In this document: positions 1 through 6,423 of the stretch, piece by piece
Layout of the letters: every line of letters begins with the position of its first letter
Numbering within the stretch: the first letter of the stretch is position 1
DNA from: Sulfitobacter sp.
GTDB lineage: Bacteria; Pseudomonadota; Alphaproteobacteria; Rhodobacterales; Rhodobacteraceae
Assembly: GCA_024636395.1 (NCBI GenBank)
Contig: JAGXHD010000130.1
Span: 1-6,926 of the forward strand
Length of the DNA stretch: 6,926 nt
Direction: 5' to 3'
Notes under the pieces: generated by a model
Told to the model about the DNA's origin: nothing
Databases searched by the model: none
What the model saw: only the letters and a program-made list of their open reading frames with translations
Position numbers and translations under genes: made by a program

Positions 1-709
1 CCACTACATAGGACGGGCTTTCCGATCCCTGTCCAACAGATAAAAGCGTTCGCATTCCAAGCTTTGCGAGCGCCTTTTCATCCAAAACCTCAACTTTGAG
101 CCCAAGGCTCTCCATCTCCTTGAGCCGTTCAGTGTAGTTTGTCGTGGTCAGCACGTTAGCAGGCTCGTTGGTCAGATCGCGGCACATATGCGCACCCTCG
201 GCCACCGCGAGCAGCGGTGCACAGGCGGATTCGAGCGCCTCAAATTTTGCCGTCATCACAGTCACCGCACCCTTGCGCGTGCTTACCGCCGATTTGTGTA
301 CCTCGAAGGCGTAATCGCGCATCATCAGACCAAAAATCACCTCCTCTGCCTTGCGCAAAGGCGCGCAGAACAGCAACAGATCCGCCGATCCGCCACGCGC
401 TTTCGCCAGCGCAGCACCCGCCTTGCGCGCGTCTATGCCCTTGGTACCGCGCTCGAGCCGGACCACATCCACCGCCTCGGCCTTCATGCCCGCCGGATAG
501 GCGATGCTCACCAGATCGGCATCCTTCATCTTGGCCCAACGCCCCGCCTCGACCAGCCGCGCCACCGCGCCCTTTGCAAGCCGGTTCACCCGCCGGGCCG
601 CAGGATCAAGCTTGCCCGCTGCGTCTACGAAAACCGCGATGCGGCCCTCATGCGTGGCAATGGTGTCCAGATCGGTCAGCGCAAATGAAATCGGGGTGAG
701 AGTGCTCAT
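1..709 (-). CDS. pepA: Leucyl aminopeptidase (M17 family), N-terminal part, cut by left edge
   Basis: Reading the minus strand from the ATG at 709-707 gives 236 codons plus one base with no stop before the window edge, so the gene is partial by truncation and not broken. The product belongs to the cytosolic M17 metallo-aminopeptidases, which remove N-terminal residues from peptides. Residues 1 to about 170 fit the variable N-terminal domain. Residues 177-187 (RDLTNEPANVL) are the family signature at the start of the catalytic domain, followed by a segment containing KVEVLDE and GQGSESPS, also typical. The two-metal site and catalytic residues lie further downstream, outside the window, so activity cannot be judged. 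Full family length is about 490-500 residues, so roughly half is present. A weak AAAGG lies 9 nt before the start, next to a run of seven A. The gene is divergent from lptF, an order also found in E. coli. Identity is confident; the start is fairly confident. Confidence 0.93.
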   Translation of the reverse strand, partial: MSTLTPISFALTDLDTIATHEGRIAVFVDAAGKLDPAARRVNRLAKGAVARLVEAGRWAKMKDADLVSIAYPAGMKAEAVDVVRLERGTKGIDARKAGAALAKARGGSADLLLFCAPLRKAEEVIFGLMMRDYAFEVHKSAVSTRKGAVTVMTAKFEALESACAPLLAVAEGAHMCRDLTNEPANVLTTTNYTERLKEMESLGLKVEVLDEKALAKLGMRTLLSVGQGSESPSYVV

Positions 710-757
710 GGGGAACTGCCTTTTTTTGCTATGTGTCATCCAGAGACCTAGCGCGCA

Positions 758-769
758 CTTGGCGCCAAG
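758..769. repeat. 12-bp perfect palindrome, possible operator
   Basis: CTTGGCGCCAAG equals its own reverse complement. It lies in the middle of the divergent gap, where a dimeric regulator could affect pepA, lptF or both. The symmetry stops at 12 bp (flanking bases A757 and G770 do not pair). A palindrome of this size is expected about once or twice by chance in 7 kb, so only its position makes it of interest. No known operator was recognised. Confidence 0.3.
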
Positions 770-838
770 GCCAGATATGAGTTTCAAGCGCTGCGTGATT
801 GGGATAGACTTACGCAAACGCCGCAAGAGCAGACGCGC

Positions 839-845
839 AGGAGGT
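839..845 (+). promoter_or_regulatory. Shine-Dalgarno of lptF
   Basis: AGGAGGT is a near-perfect anti-16S match and the strongest ribosome binding site in the window. It abuts the ATG at 846 with one nucleotide between GGAGG and the codon, which is too close for normal initiation. It sits 7 nt upstream of the in-frame TTG at 852, which is near-optimal spacing. The site therefore argues for TTG as the start of lptF. Confidence 0.75.
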
Positions 846-851
846 ATGAGC

Positions 852-1982
852 TTGGCTAGATTCGATCGCTATATGCTTTCGCAGCTTCTGGTCCTGTTCG
901 GGTTCTTTGCGCTGGTACTGGTGGCGATCTTCTGGATCAACCGCGCTGTAGTGCTGTTCGACAGGCTGATCGCCGATGGCCAGACCGCCTTCGTGTTCCT
1001 CGAATTCTCCGCTCTGGGCCTGCCCCGCCTCATCGTGACCGTGCTGCCGATCGCGACATTCGCAGCAGCAGTCTACGTGACCAACCGCATGACCTCGGAC
1101 AGCGAGCTCACCGTGCTTCAGGCGACCGGGACCAGCCCCTGGGCGCTCGCCCGTCCCGTGGTTGTGTTTGGGCTCTGCGTAGCGCTCGGGATGGCCGCGC
1201 TGAGCAATTTTCTGGTGCCCATGGCGCAGGCCCAACTCAAGGAGCGCGAGCGCGAGATCGCCCGCAACGTCACCGCCCGCCTGCTGACTGAAGGCACGTT
1301 CCTGCATCCGACCAGCCAGGTCACATTTTACACCCGCCTGATCGACGCGGACGGCGTGCTGCGCGACGTGTTCCTATCGGACCGGCGCAATCCGGATCAG
1401 GGCATCATCTACACCGCCGCGGAAGCCTATCTACTGCGCAACGGCGAAGCGACGACGCTGATCATGGTCGATGGTCTGGCACAGCGGCTCGAGCAGCAGG
1501 ATCTGCACCTCGCTACCGCAAAATTCGCCGATTTCTCGTTCGACATCTCGACATTGGTGCGCGCCGACCCCCTTGAGGAAGTGCGCATAGACAATCTCAG
1601 CACGCCCGCCCTGCTGCGCGGCTGGAGCACGCTGGAAGCTCAATCAGGGCGCACCATGGGCGCCATCACGGAGGAGCTGCACGCGCGCTTCGCACAGCCG
1701 CTCTTTTGCATCATCGCGGCACTCATCGGCTTTACCACGCTGCTGATCGGCGGCTTCTCGCGTTTTGGGGTCTGGCGGGAAATCGTTATCGCGTTCGGGC
1801 TACTCATCTTTCTCGACGGATTGCGGGGCACGCTATCTTCGCAGGTGCTGGCAAGTGCTTCGCTCTGGCCGCTGCTCTATCTGCCCACGCTCGGTGGCGC
1901 TGGCCTCGCAGCCCTGATGTTGCTGCATGCCGCCAATCCCGGATGGCGCGCGCGGCTTCGACGGCGCGGTGCCACCGCATGA
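852..1982 (+). CDS. lptF: LPS export system permease LptF
   Basis: LptF is one of the two inner-membrane permeases of the LptB2FG ABC transporter, which lifts LPS out of the inner membrane and passes it to LptC and the periplasmic bridge. The 376-residue product has the family layout: three membrane segments (about 10-34, 57-78, 100-123), a periplasmic jellyroll domain (about 140-245) and three more membrane segments (about 282-302, 309-328, 336-360). The cytoplasmic stretch SELTVLQATG after segment 2 matches the coupling-helix motif (SEITVMHACG in E. coli LptF), where LptB would dock. LLTEGTF and RDVFLSD match E. coli ALAQGQF and KDVFLAQ. The frame is open far upstream, but that part runs antisense to pepA. 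I chose TTG 852 over the in-frame ATG at 846 because of Shine-Dalgarno spacing and because the resulting N-terminus, M-A-RFDRYMLSQ, looks like remembered rhodobacterial LptF proteins. With ATG 846 the product is two residues longer. First gene of the operon. Confidence 0.93.
   Translation: MARFDRYMLSQLLVLFGFFALVLVAIFWINRAVVLFDRLIADGQTAFVFLEFSALGLPRLIVTVLPIATFAAAVYVTNRMTSDSELTVLQATGTSPWALARPVVVFGLCVALGMAALSNFLVPMAQAQLKEREREIARNVTARLLTEGTFLHPTSQVTFYTRLIDADGVLRDVFLSDRRNPDQGIIYTAAEAYLLRNGEATTLIMVDGLAQRLEQQDLHLATAKFADFSFDISTLVRADPLEEVRIDNLSTPALLRGWSTLEAQSGRTMGAITEELHARFAQPLFCIIAALIGFTTLLIGGFSRFGVWREIVIAFGLLIFLDGLRGTLSSQVLASASLWPLLYLPTLGGAGLAALMLLHAANPGWRARLRRRGATA
1979..1982 (+). other. ATGA overlap, lptF stop / lptG start
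   Basis: The lptG start codon and the lptF stop share ATGA. No Shine-Dalgarno-like sequence is visible in the 20 nt before this ATG, so lptG probably depends on ribosomes terminating on lptF. That would keep the two subunits at a 1:1 ratio, as needed for the LptF-LptG heterodimer. Confidence 0.8.
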
Positions 1983-3076
1983 TCCTGCATTTCTATTTCG
2001 CGCGCCGCTTCATGATGAGTTTCGCGCTCATCACAATAATCTTGTTTATCCTCATCGCCCTCACCGGTCTGCTCGAAGAGACCCGTCAGACCTATGTCGA
2101 AACAGTCACCTTCCGCGATCTGCTTGTCCTGACGTTGCTCGACGCGCCGCAAAAAATCAATGTGATTCTGCCGCTCAATATGGTCCTCGCGACCGTCGTA
2201 CTTTTCCTGACCATGGCCCGCTCGTCCGAGATGGTGATCACCCGCGCCTCGGGCCGCTCCGCGCTGCAAACGCTGGCCTCTCCGCTGGTCGTGGCTTTCC
2301 TGATCGGCGTGCTGGTGGTGGGCATGTTCAATCCCATCGTGGCGGCCACCTCAAAGCGCTACGAACAGATCTCCGACGGCTTTCGCAGTGGTAACGCCTC
2401 GGTTCTGTCGATTTCGGACGAAGGGCTATGGCTGCGTCAGGGCAGCGCGGAGGGCCAGACCGTGATCCGCGCGTGGCGCTCCAACAACGACGGCTCGGTG
2501 CTCTACGACGTGACCTTTATCGAATACGCGCAGGAGGGTGGCCCGATCCGCAGGATCGAGGCGCAAAGTGCCGCGCTGCGGGAGGGCGGCTGGGAATTGC
2601 GCAACGCCAAATCATGGCCGCTGGGCATGGCGGTCAATTCGGAAGGCAATGCGCGGATCGAAGAGACGCTCACCCTACCCTCCAGTCTCACCCTCGACAG
2701 CATCCGCGACGGCTTTGGCAGAGCGGGTGCGATTTCGATCTACGCACTGCCCGCCTTCATCGACCAGCTCGAGCTGTCTGGCTTCTCCCCGCGGCGTCAT
2801 AAGGTCTGGCTCCAGACCGAGCTGGCCCGGCCGCTGTTCCTCATAGCGATGGTTCTTGTTGCGAGCGCGTTCACCATGCGCCATACCAGATCGGGCGGGA
2901 CAGGCATCGCCGTCCTCTCGGCAGTCTTGTTAGGGTTCGGTTTGTATTTCATCCGCAGTTTTGCACAAATCCTTGGGGAAAACGGTCAGATCCCGGTCCT
3001 TTTGGCGGCTTGGGCGCCACCTCTCGCTGCGATCATGCTGGCGCTCGGCCTGCTCCTGCACCGGGAGGACGGCTGA
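1979..3076 (+). CDS. lptG: LPS export system permease LptG
   Basis: LptG is the second permease of LptB2FG and pairs with LptF around the LPS-binding cavity. The 365-residue product shows the same fold: membrane segments at about 14-33, 60-80 and 98-120, a periplasmic domain at about 125-270, then segments at about 283-300, 308-328 and 338-360. RSSEMVITRASGRS (81-94) is the cytoplasmic coupling helix, aligning with RSELVVMQASGFT of E. coli LptG. DEGLWLRQG (147-155) and AISIYALPAFIDQLELSG (251-268) also align with E. coli LptG. Length is normal for the family. The ATG at 1979 follows from the overlap with lptF and from the N-terminus MILHFYFARRF, typical of alphaproteobacterial LptG. Residue 33 near the end of segment 1 is Glu, where my by-eye alignment places Lys34 of the E. 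coli protein. It is followed 3 nt later by lptD. Confidence 0.94.
   Translation: MILHFYFARRFMMSFALITIILFILIALTGLLEETRQTYVETVTFRDLLVLTLLDAPQKINVILPLNMVLATVVLFLTMARSSEMVITRASGRSALQTLASPLVVAFLIGVLVVGMFNPIVAATSKRYEQISDGFRSGNASVLSISDEGLWLRQGSAEGQTVIRAWRSNNDGSVLYDVTFIEYAQEGGPIRRIEAQSAALREGGWELRNAKSWPLGMAVNSEGNARIEETLTLPSSLTLDSIRDGFGRAGAISIYALPAFIDQLELSGFSPRRHKVWLQTELARPLFLIAMVLVASAFTMRHTRSGGTGIAVLSAVLLGFGLYFIRSFAQILGENGQIPVLLAAWAPPLAAIMLALGLLLHREDG
3064..3068 (+). promoter_or_regulatory. Shine-Dalgarno of lptD
   Basis: GGAGG lies inside the last codons of lptG, 11 nt before the lptD ATG at 3080. The spacing is slightly long but usable. It supports this ATG as the lptD start. Confidence 0.6.
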
Positions 3077-3079
3077 GAC

Positions 3080-5218
3080 ATGCGCCTGATGATCTTTCTA
3101 TTACTTGCTCTCATCCCCCTTCGGGCGCTGGCCCAGACCACCGACGCCGCGCTGCTCGTCGCTGACCAGCTCTACATAACACGCGACCGCACGCTTGTCG
3201 CGGCGGGCAATGTCGAGGCGTTCCAAAACGGGGTGCGCCTGCGCGCGGCCGAGATCCGGTATGATCAAGACACAGGCGGGCTCACCATCGAGGGGCCAAT
3301 CACGATTACCGAAGGGGAGGATACCGTGATCCTCGCCGATGCGGCCGAGCTGGACGCCGATATGCGCAACGGTATCCTCAGAGGCGCGCGCCTCGTGCTC
3401 AACCAGCAACTCCAACTCGCGGCCGCACAGATCGACCGTGTCGATGGCCGCTACAACCAGCTTTACAAAACGGCCGTGACCTCCTGCCGGGTCTGCGATG
3501 ACGGCACGCCACCCCTGTGGCAGATCCGCGCCAAGCGCGTGGTCTACGATTCTCTCGAGCAACAGCTCTATTTCGACGAGGCGCAATTCCGCATCGGCCG
3601 CGTTCCGGTGTTCTGGCTGCCGCGTCTGCGCCTGCCCGGCCCCACGGTCGAGCGGTCCACGGGCTTTCTGGTGCCCTCCGTGCGGACCACATCGAACCTA
3701 GGCATCGGCCTGAAGATCCCCTATTTCGTCAAGCTCAGCGAGAAACGTGACGTGACGCTCACGCCCTATCTCTCGAGCTCCACAAAAACGCTCGAGCTGC
3801 GCTACCGGCAGGCCTACCGCAGCGGACGCATCGAAATCAACGGAGCCCTGACCCGCGACGATCTGCTCGCCGACGAGACACGCGGTTATCTGTTTGGCCG
3901 GGGCCTCTTCGCCCTGCCGCGCGATTTCAACCTCTACTTCTCGATCGAGACGGTAAGCGACGACGGCTATCTGGAGACCTACGGCTACTCCGACGCCGAC
4001 CGCCTGCGCTCCGAGTTGACCATTAGCCGGGCACGCCGCGATGAATACATCCGCGCCAGTTTTTACAATTTCAAATCCCTGCGCGACGACGAGGACAATG
4101 ACACCGTCCCGACGCTGGTGCTCGACGGCGAATACGAGCGCCGCTTTTTCCCGCAGGCTCTGGGCGGCGAGATCCGGACCAGCCTCGTGGCTCACAGCCA
4201 CAACAGGATATCCGATCTGGCGATCGACAGTGACGACGCGGACGACATCGTGGACGGCCGCGATGTGGCACGCCTCAATGCCCAGGTCGACTGGCTGCGC
4301 AGCTTCGTGATGCCCGGCGGGCTGCGCACCGATACGCGCCTGGGGTTCGCGTTCAACACATTTAACATCTCCCAGGACGACACCAGCCTCACCGACCCCT
4401 CGGAGATCACGCCCTATGGCGCCATCTCTCTGCGATACCCGCTGAGCAAAACCACGCTGCGGGGTGTGAACCACGTTTTGGAACCCGTGATCCAGCTCAG
4501 CTGGACCGGTGGCAGCCGTCTGGACATCCCCAATGAGGAAAGCACGCTGGTCGAATTCGATCAGGGCAATCTGCTAAGCCTGTCGCGCTTTCCGCGCGCC
4601 GACCGGCGCGAGCGTGGGGGCATGGCCGCCATCGGTCTGGGCTGGTCGCGGTTCGATCCATCGGGCTGGGACGCCCAGTTGAGCGTCGGTCAGGTATTCC
4701 GCGAAGACAGGGATGCCGATTTCACGACCACGTCGGGTCTGAACGGACTGTCGTCGGATTTCCTCATCGCGGGCCAGATCGGCTCTGGCGAGGGCATAAT
4801 CCTGACAGGCCGCAGCCTCTTCGAGAACGATCTCACCTTGTCAAAAGGAGAGCTGCGCGGTGATTATGGCTTCCGCCGTGGCCGCATTGGCGGCTCTTAT
4901 GTCTGGCTGGAAGAGGACTTACAGGAGGACCGCGCCAGCGAGGTGTCCGAGTTCACTCTCGATGGTAGCTACAAGGTCAACAGTTTCTGGACGGCTTCAG
5001 CGAACTGGCGCTATGATGTCTCCTCCGACAGGGCCGCGACGGCAGGTCTTGGCCTGCGCTACGAAAACGAGTGTGTGACCCTAGATCTGAGGGTAAAACG
5101 CAGCTATGCAACCTCAACCAGTGTTGAGCCTTCGACCGATTTCGGTTTTAACGTCGGTCTGCGGGGCTTCTCCGCTGATACCGGAACAGAAAGATACGTC
5201 CGCTCATGTTCAAACTAA
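3080..5218 (+). CDS. lptD: LPS-assembly outer-membrane protein LptD
   Basis: LptD is the outer-membrane beta-barrel that, with the lipoprotein LptE (not in this window), places LPS in the outer leaflet. The 712-residue precursor has a signal peptide (hydrophobic 3-14, likely cleavage ALA|QT after residue 18). An OstA/LptA-like beta-jellyroll follows (about 25-125) and forms the end of the periplasmic bridge. From about 200 to the C-terminus the sequence alternates polar and hydrophobic residues, as expected for the LptD barrel. Mature LptD has exactly four cysteines: 136 and 139 (CRVC) next to the jellyroll, and 665 and 710 at the barrel end. This fits the interdomain disulfides required for LptD function in E. 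coli, in a different spacing. Acidic stretches at 335-342 and 383-395 look like surface loops. Length is shorter than E. coli LptD (784) but normal for alphaproteobacteria. The SurA chaperone that helps assemble LptD in E. coli is encoded immediately downstream. Confidence 0.95.
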   Translation: MRLMIFLLLALIPLRALAQTTDAALLVADQLYITRDRTLVAAGNVEAFQNGVRLRAAEIRYDQDTGGLTIEGPITITEGEDTVILADAAELDADMRNGILRGARLVLNQQLQLAAAQIDRVDGRYNQLYKTAVTSCRVCDDGTPPLWQIRAKRVVYDSLEQQLYFDEAQFRIGRVPVFWLPRLRLPGPTVERSTGFLVPSVRTTSNLGIGLKIPYFVKLSEKRDVTLTPYLSSSTKTLELRYRQAYRSGRIEINGALTRDDLLADETRGYLFGRGLFALPRDFNLYFSIETVSDDGYLETYGYSDADRLRSELTISRARRDEYIRASFYNFKSLRDDEDNDTVPTLVLDGEYERRFFPQALGGEIRTSLVAHSHNRISDLAIDSDDADDIVDGRDVARLNAQVDWLRSFVMPGGLRTDTRLGFAFNTFNISQDDTSLTDPSEITPYGAISLRYPLSKTTLRGVNHVLEPVIQLSWTGGSRLDIPNEESTLVEFDQGNLLSLSRFPRADRRERGGMAAIGLGWSRFDPSGWDAQLSVGQVFREDRDADFTTTSGLNGLSSDFLIAGQIGSGEGIILTGRSLFENDLTLSKGELRGDYGFRRGRIGGSYVWLEEDLQEDRASEVSEFTLDGSYKVNSFWTASANWRYDVSSDRAATAGLGLRYENECVTLDLRVKRSYATSTSVEPSTDFGFNVGLRGFSADTGTERYVRSCSN
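5206..5218 (+). other. 13-nt overlap, lptD end / surA start
   Basis: The surA ATG (5206-5208) lies in another frame inside the last codons of lptD, across the codons for Ser709 and Cys710; the lptD TAA ends at 5218. Only a weak purine run (AGAAAGA, about 5188-5194) lies upstream, so surA translation is probably coupled to lptD. Confidence 0.75.
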
Positions 5219-6423
5219 AACCTGTCCTCACGGCCCTTGGTCTGATTGCCACCCTGTCCGGCCCGGTCACTGCGCAGAATATGTTTGCGCCCGTAGCCTC
5301 CGTCAACGGCAGCGTGGTGACCGAGTTCGAGGTCAATCAGCGTGTCCGCTTCCTCCAAGTGCTGAATGCGCGCGGCGCGACCCGGCAGGCAGCCATACAG
5401 AGCCTCATCGACGAGCGGCTGCGCACGCAGGTGATCCAGGACGTGGGCCTGACGCTGACCGACGCCGAGATGAACGCCGCGCTCGAAGAGTTCGCCGCCC
5501 GCGCGAACCTGTCGCGTGAGGAATTCACCGCAGCCCTGGCCCAGGCCGGCGTCGCCGCCGAGACATACCGCGATTTCGTCCTCAATGGCGTCGCCTGGCG
5601 CGAGCTGGTCAGGGCCCGCTTTGGCGCGCGCGTGAGTGTGTCGGAAGCCGAAATCGACCGTGAACTGGCCTCGCAGGCGGGCGACGGCTCAAACATCCGC
5701 ATCCTGGTTTCCGAAATCATCATTCCAGCGCCGCCGGCAGAAGCCGAAAGCGTCGCAGCCATCGCCGAAGAGATTTCCCAAAGCACCTCGGCAGAGCAGT
5801 TTTCCGCCTACGCGCGCCGCTATTCCGCGACCGCCTCGCGCGATGCGGGCGGGCGTCTACCATGGCAGGCGCTCAGCGATCTGCCCCCCTCGCTCCAGCC
5901 GCTGCTCCTGTCGCTGGCTCCTGGCGAAGTGACCGAGCCGCTCGCTATTACCAATGCGGTAGCCCTGTTTCAGTTGCGCGGCATTGAAGAGTCCAGCTCG
6001 CCTTCAAAAACCTACTCGGAAATCGAATATGCAGCCTACTACATGGCGGGAGGCCGCTCGGAGACGACCCTCCAGCAAGCCGCCAACCTGAAAACGCAGG
6101 TCGATGTCTGCGATGATCTGTATGCCTTCGCCAAGGGCCAACCCGAGGGCGTACTCGAGCGCAAAACGGTCGCGCCCTCCGAGTTGCCACAGGATTTCGC
6201 CATCGAGCTGAGCAAACTCGACGAGGGCGAAGTATCGACGGCACTGACCCGCTCTGACGGTCAGGCGCTCGTATTTTTGATGATGTGCGGCAAAACTGCC
6301 GAAGCCAATGCGGAAGTCACCCGCGAGCAGATCTCGAGTGCGCTGCGCCAGCGCCGCCTGAGCGGCTTCGCAGATAATCTGCTGGCAGAGTTGCGATCCA
6401 ACGCCCGCATCAGGGTTGAATGA
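5206..6423 (+). CDS. surA: SurA-type periplasmic chaperone / peptidyl-prolyl isomerase
   Basis: SurA escorts unfolded outer-membrane proteins through the periplasm to the Bam complex; LptD is one of its clients in E. coli. The 405-residue precursor has a signal peptide (hydrophobic 7-18, likely cleavage VTA|QN after residue 23). A SurA N-terminal chaperone domain follows (about 27-160), beginning APVASVNGSVVTEFEVNQR, the usual strand and helix at the mature N-terminus. One recognisable parvulin domain spans about 165-262, with ARRYSATASRDAGG, LPW and LAPGEVTEP typical of the fold. The region 268-364 may be a strongly diverged second parvulin-like domain; it contains the only two cysteines, 302 and 361. 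The C-terminal helix (371-398) would pack back on the N-domain, as in E. coli SurA. Whether isomerase activity is retained cannot be told from sequence. The start follows from the signal peptide and the overlap with lptD. The family and genomic context agree, so the symbol is fairly secure. Confidence 0.88.
   Translation: MFKLKPVLTALGLIATLSGPVTAQNMFAPVASVNGSVVTEFEVNQRVRFLQVLNARGATRQAAIQSLIDERLRTQVIQDVGLTLTDAEMNAALEEFAARANLSREEFTAALAQAGVAAETYRDFVLNGVAWRELVRARFGARVSVSEAEIDRELASQAGDGSNIRILVSEIIIPAPPAEAESVAAIAEEISQSTSAEQFSAYARRYSATASRDAGGRLPWQALSDLPPSLQPLLLSLAPGEVTEPLAITNAVALFQLRGIEESSSPSKTYSEIEYAAYYMAGGRSETTLQQAANLKTQVDVCDDLYAFAKGQPEGVLERKTVAPSELPQDFAIELSKLDEGEVSTALTRSDGQALVFLMMCGKTAEANAEVTREQISSALRQRRLSGFADNLLAELRSNARIRVE
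6420..6423 (+). other. ATGA overlap, surA stop / pdxA start
   Basis: The pdxA ATG (6420-6422) overlaps the surA TGA (6421-6423). A weak AGGGT at 6412-6416 lies only about 3 nt before the start, so coupling to surA translation is likely. Confidence 0.75.

Larger units (their letters stand above)
710..851. promoter_or_regulatory. Divergent pepA/lptF intergenic region
   Basis: This is the only gap between genes in the window and must contain the 5' control regions of both pepA (leftward) and the lptF-to-pdxA operon (rightward). Visible elements are a T7 run at 721-727 (A7 upstream of pepA), a perfect 12-bp palindrome at 758-769 and a strong Shine-Dalgarno for lptF at 839-845. The best sigma70-like match for lptF is weak: TTTCAA at 782-787, a 17-nt spacer, then TAGACT at 805-810. 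I found no convincing -35/-10 pair for pepA. The location is secure by inference from gene orientation; the promoter positions are not. Confidence 0.6.

Noticed and set aside
188..699. Open frames on the plus strand over pepA
   Set aside because: They are mirror frames of a GC-rich coding sequence with low-complexity Arg/Pro/His composition and no recognisable domain.
504..845. In-frame open extension upstream of lptF, including an ATG at 777
   Set aside because: Most of it runs antisense to the well-supported pepA coding sequence. The ATG at 777 has no Shine-Dalgarno, and the extra residues are arginine-rich and unlike LptF N-termini.
859..863. GATTC site (GANTC, the CcrM methylation motif of alphaproteobacteria) beside the lptF start
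   Set aside because: A single 5-bp site is common by chance and other copies occur inside genes of the window, so it gives no evidence for cell-cycle control.
3698..4474. 258-codon open frame on the minus strand inside lptD
   Set aside because: It lies entirely antisense to a confident LptD reading frame, has no recognisable motif, and is explained by the codon bias of the sense gene.
4596..4611. Short GC-rich inverted repeat (CGCGCC, 4-nt loop, GGCGCG) that could look like a terminator stem
   Set aside because: It is in the middle of lptD, lacks a following T-run, and such 6-bp stems are expected by chance at this GC content.
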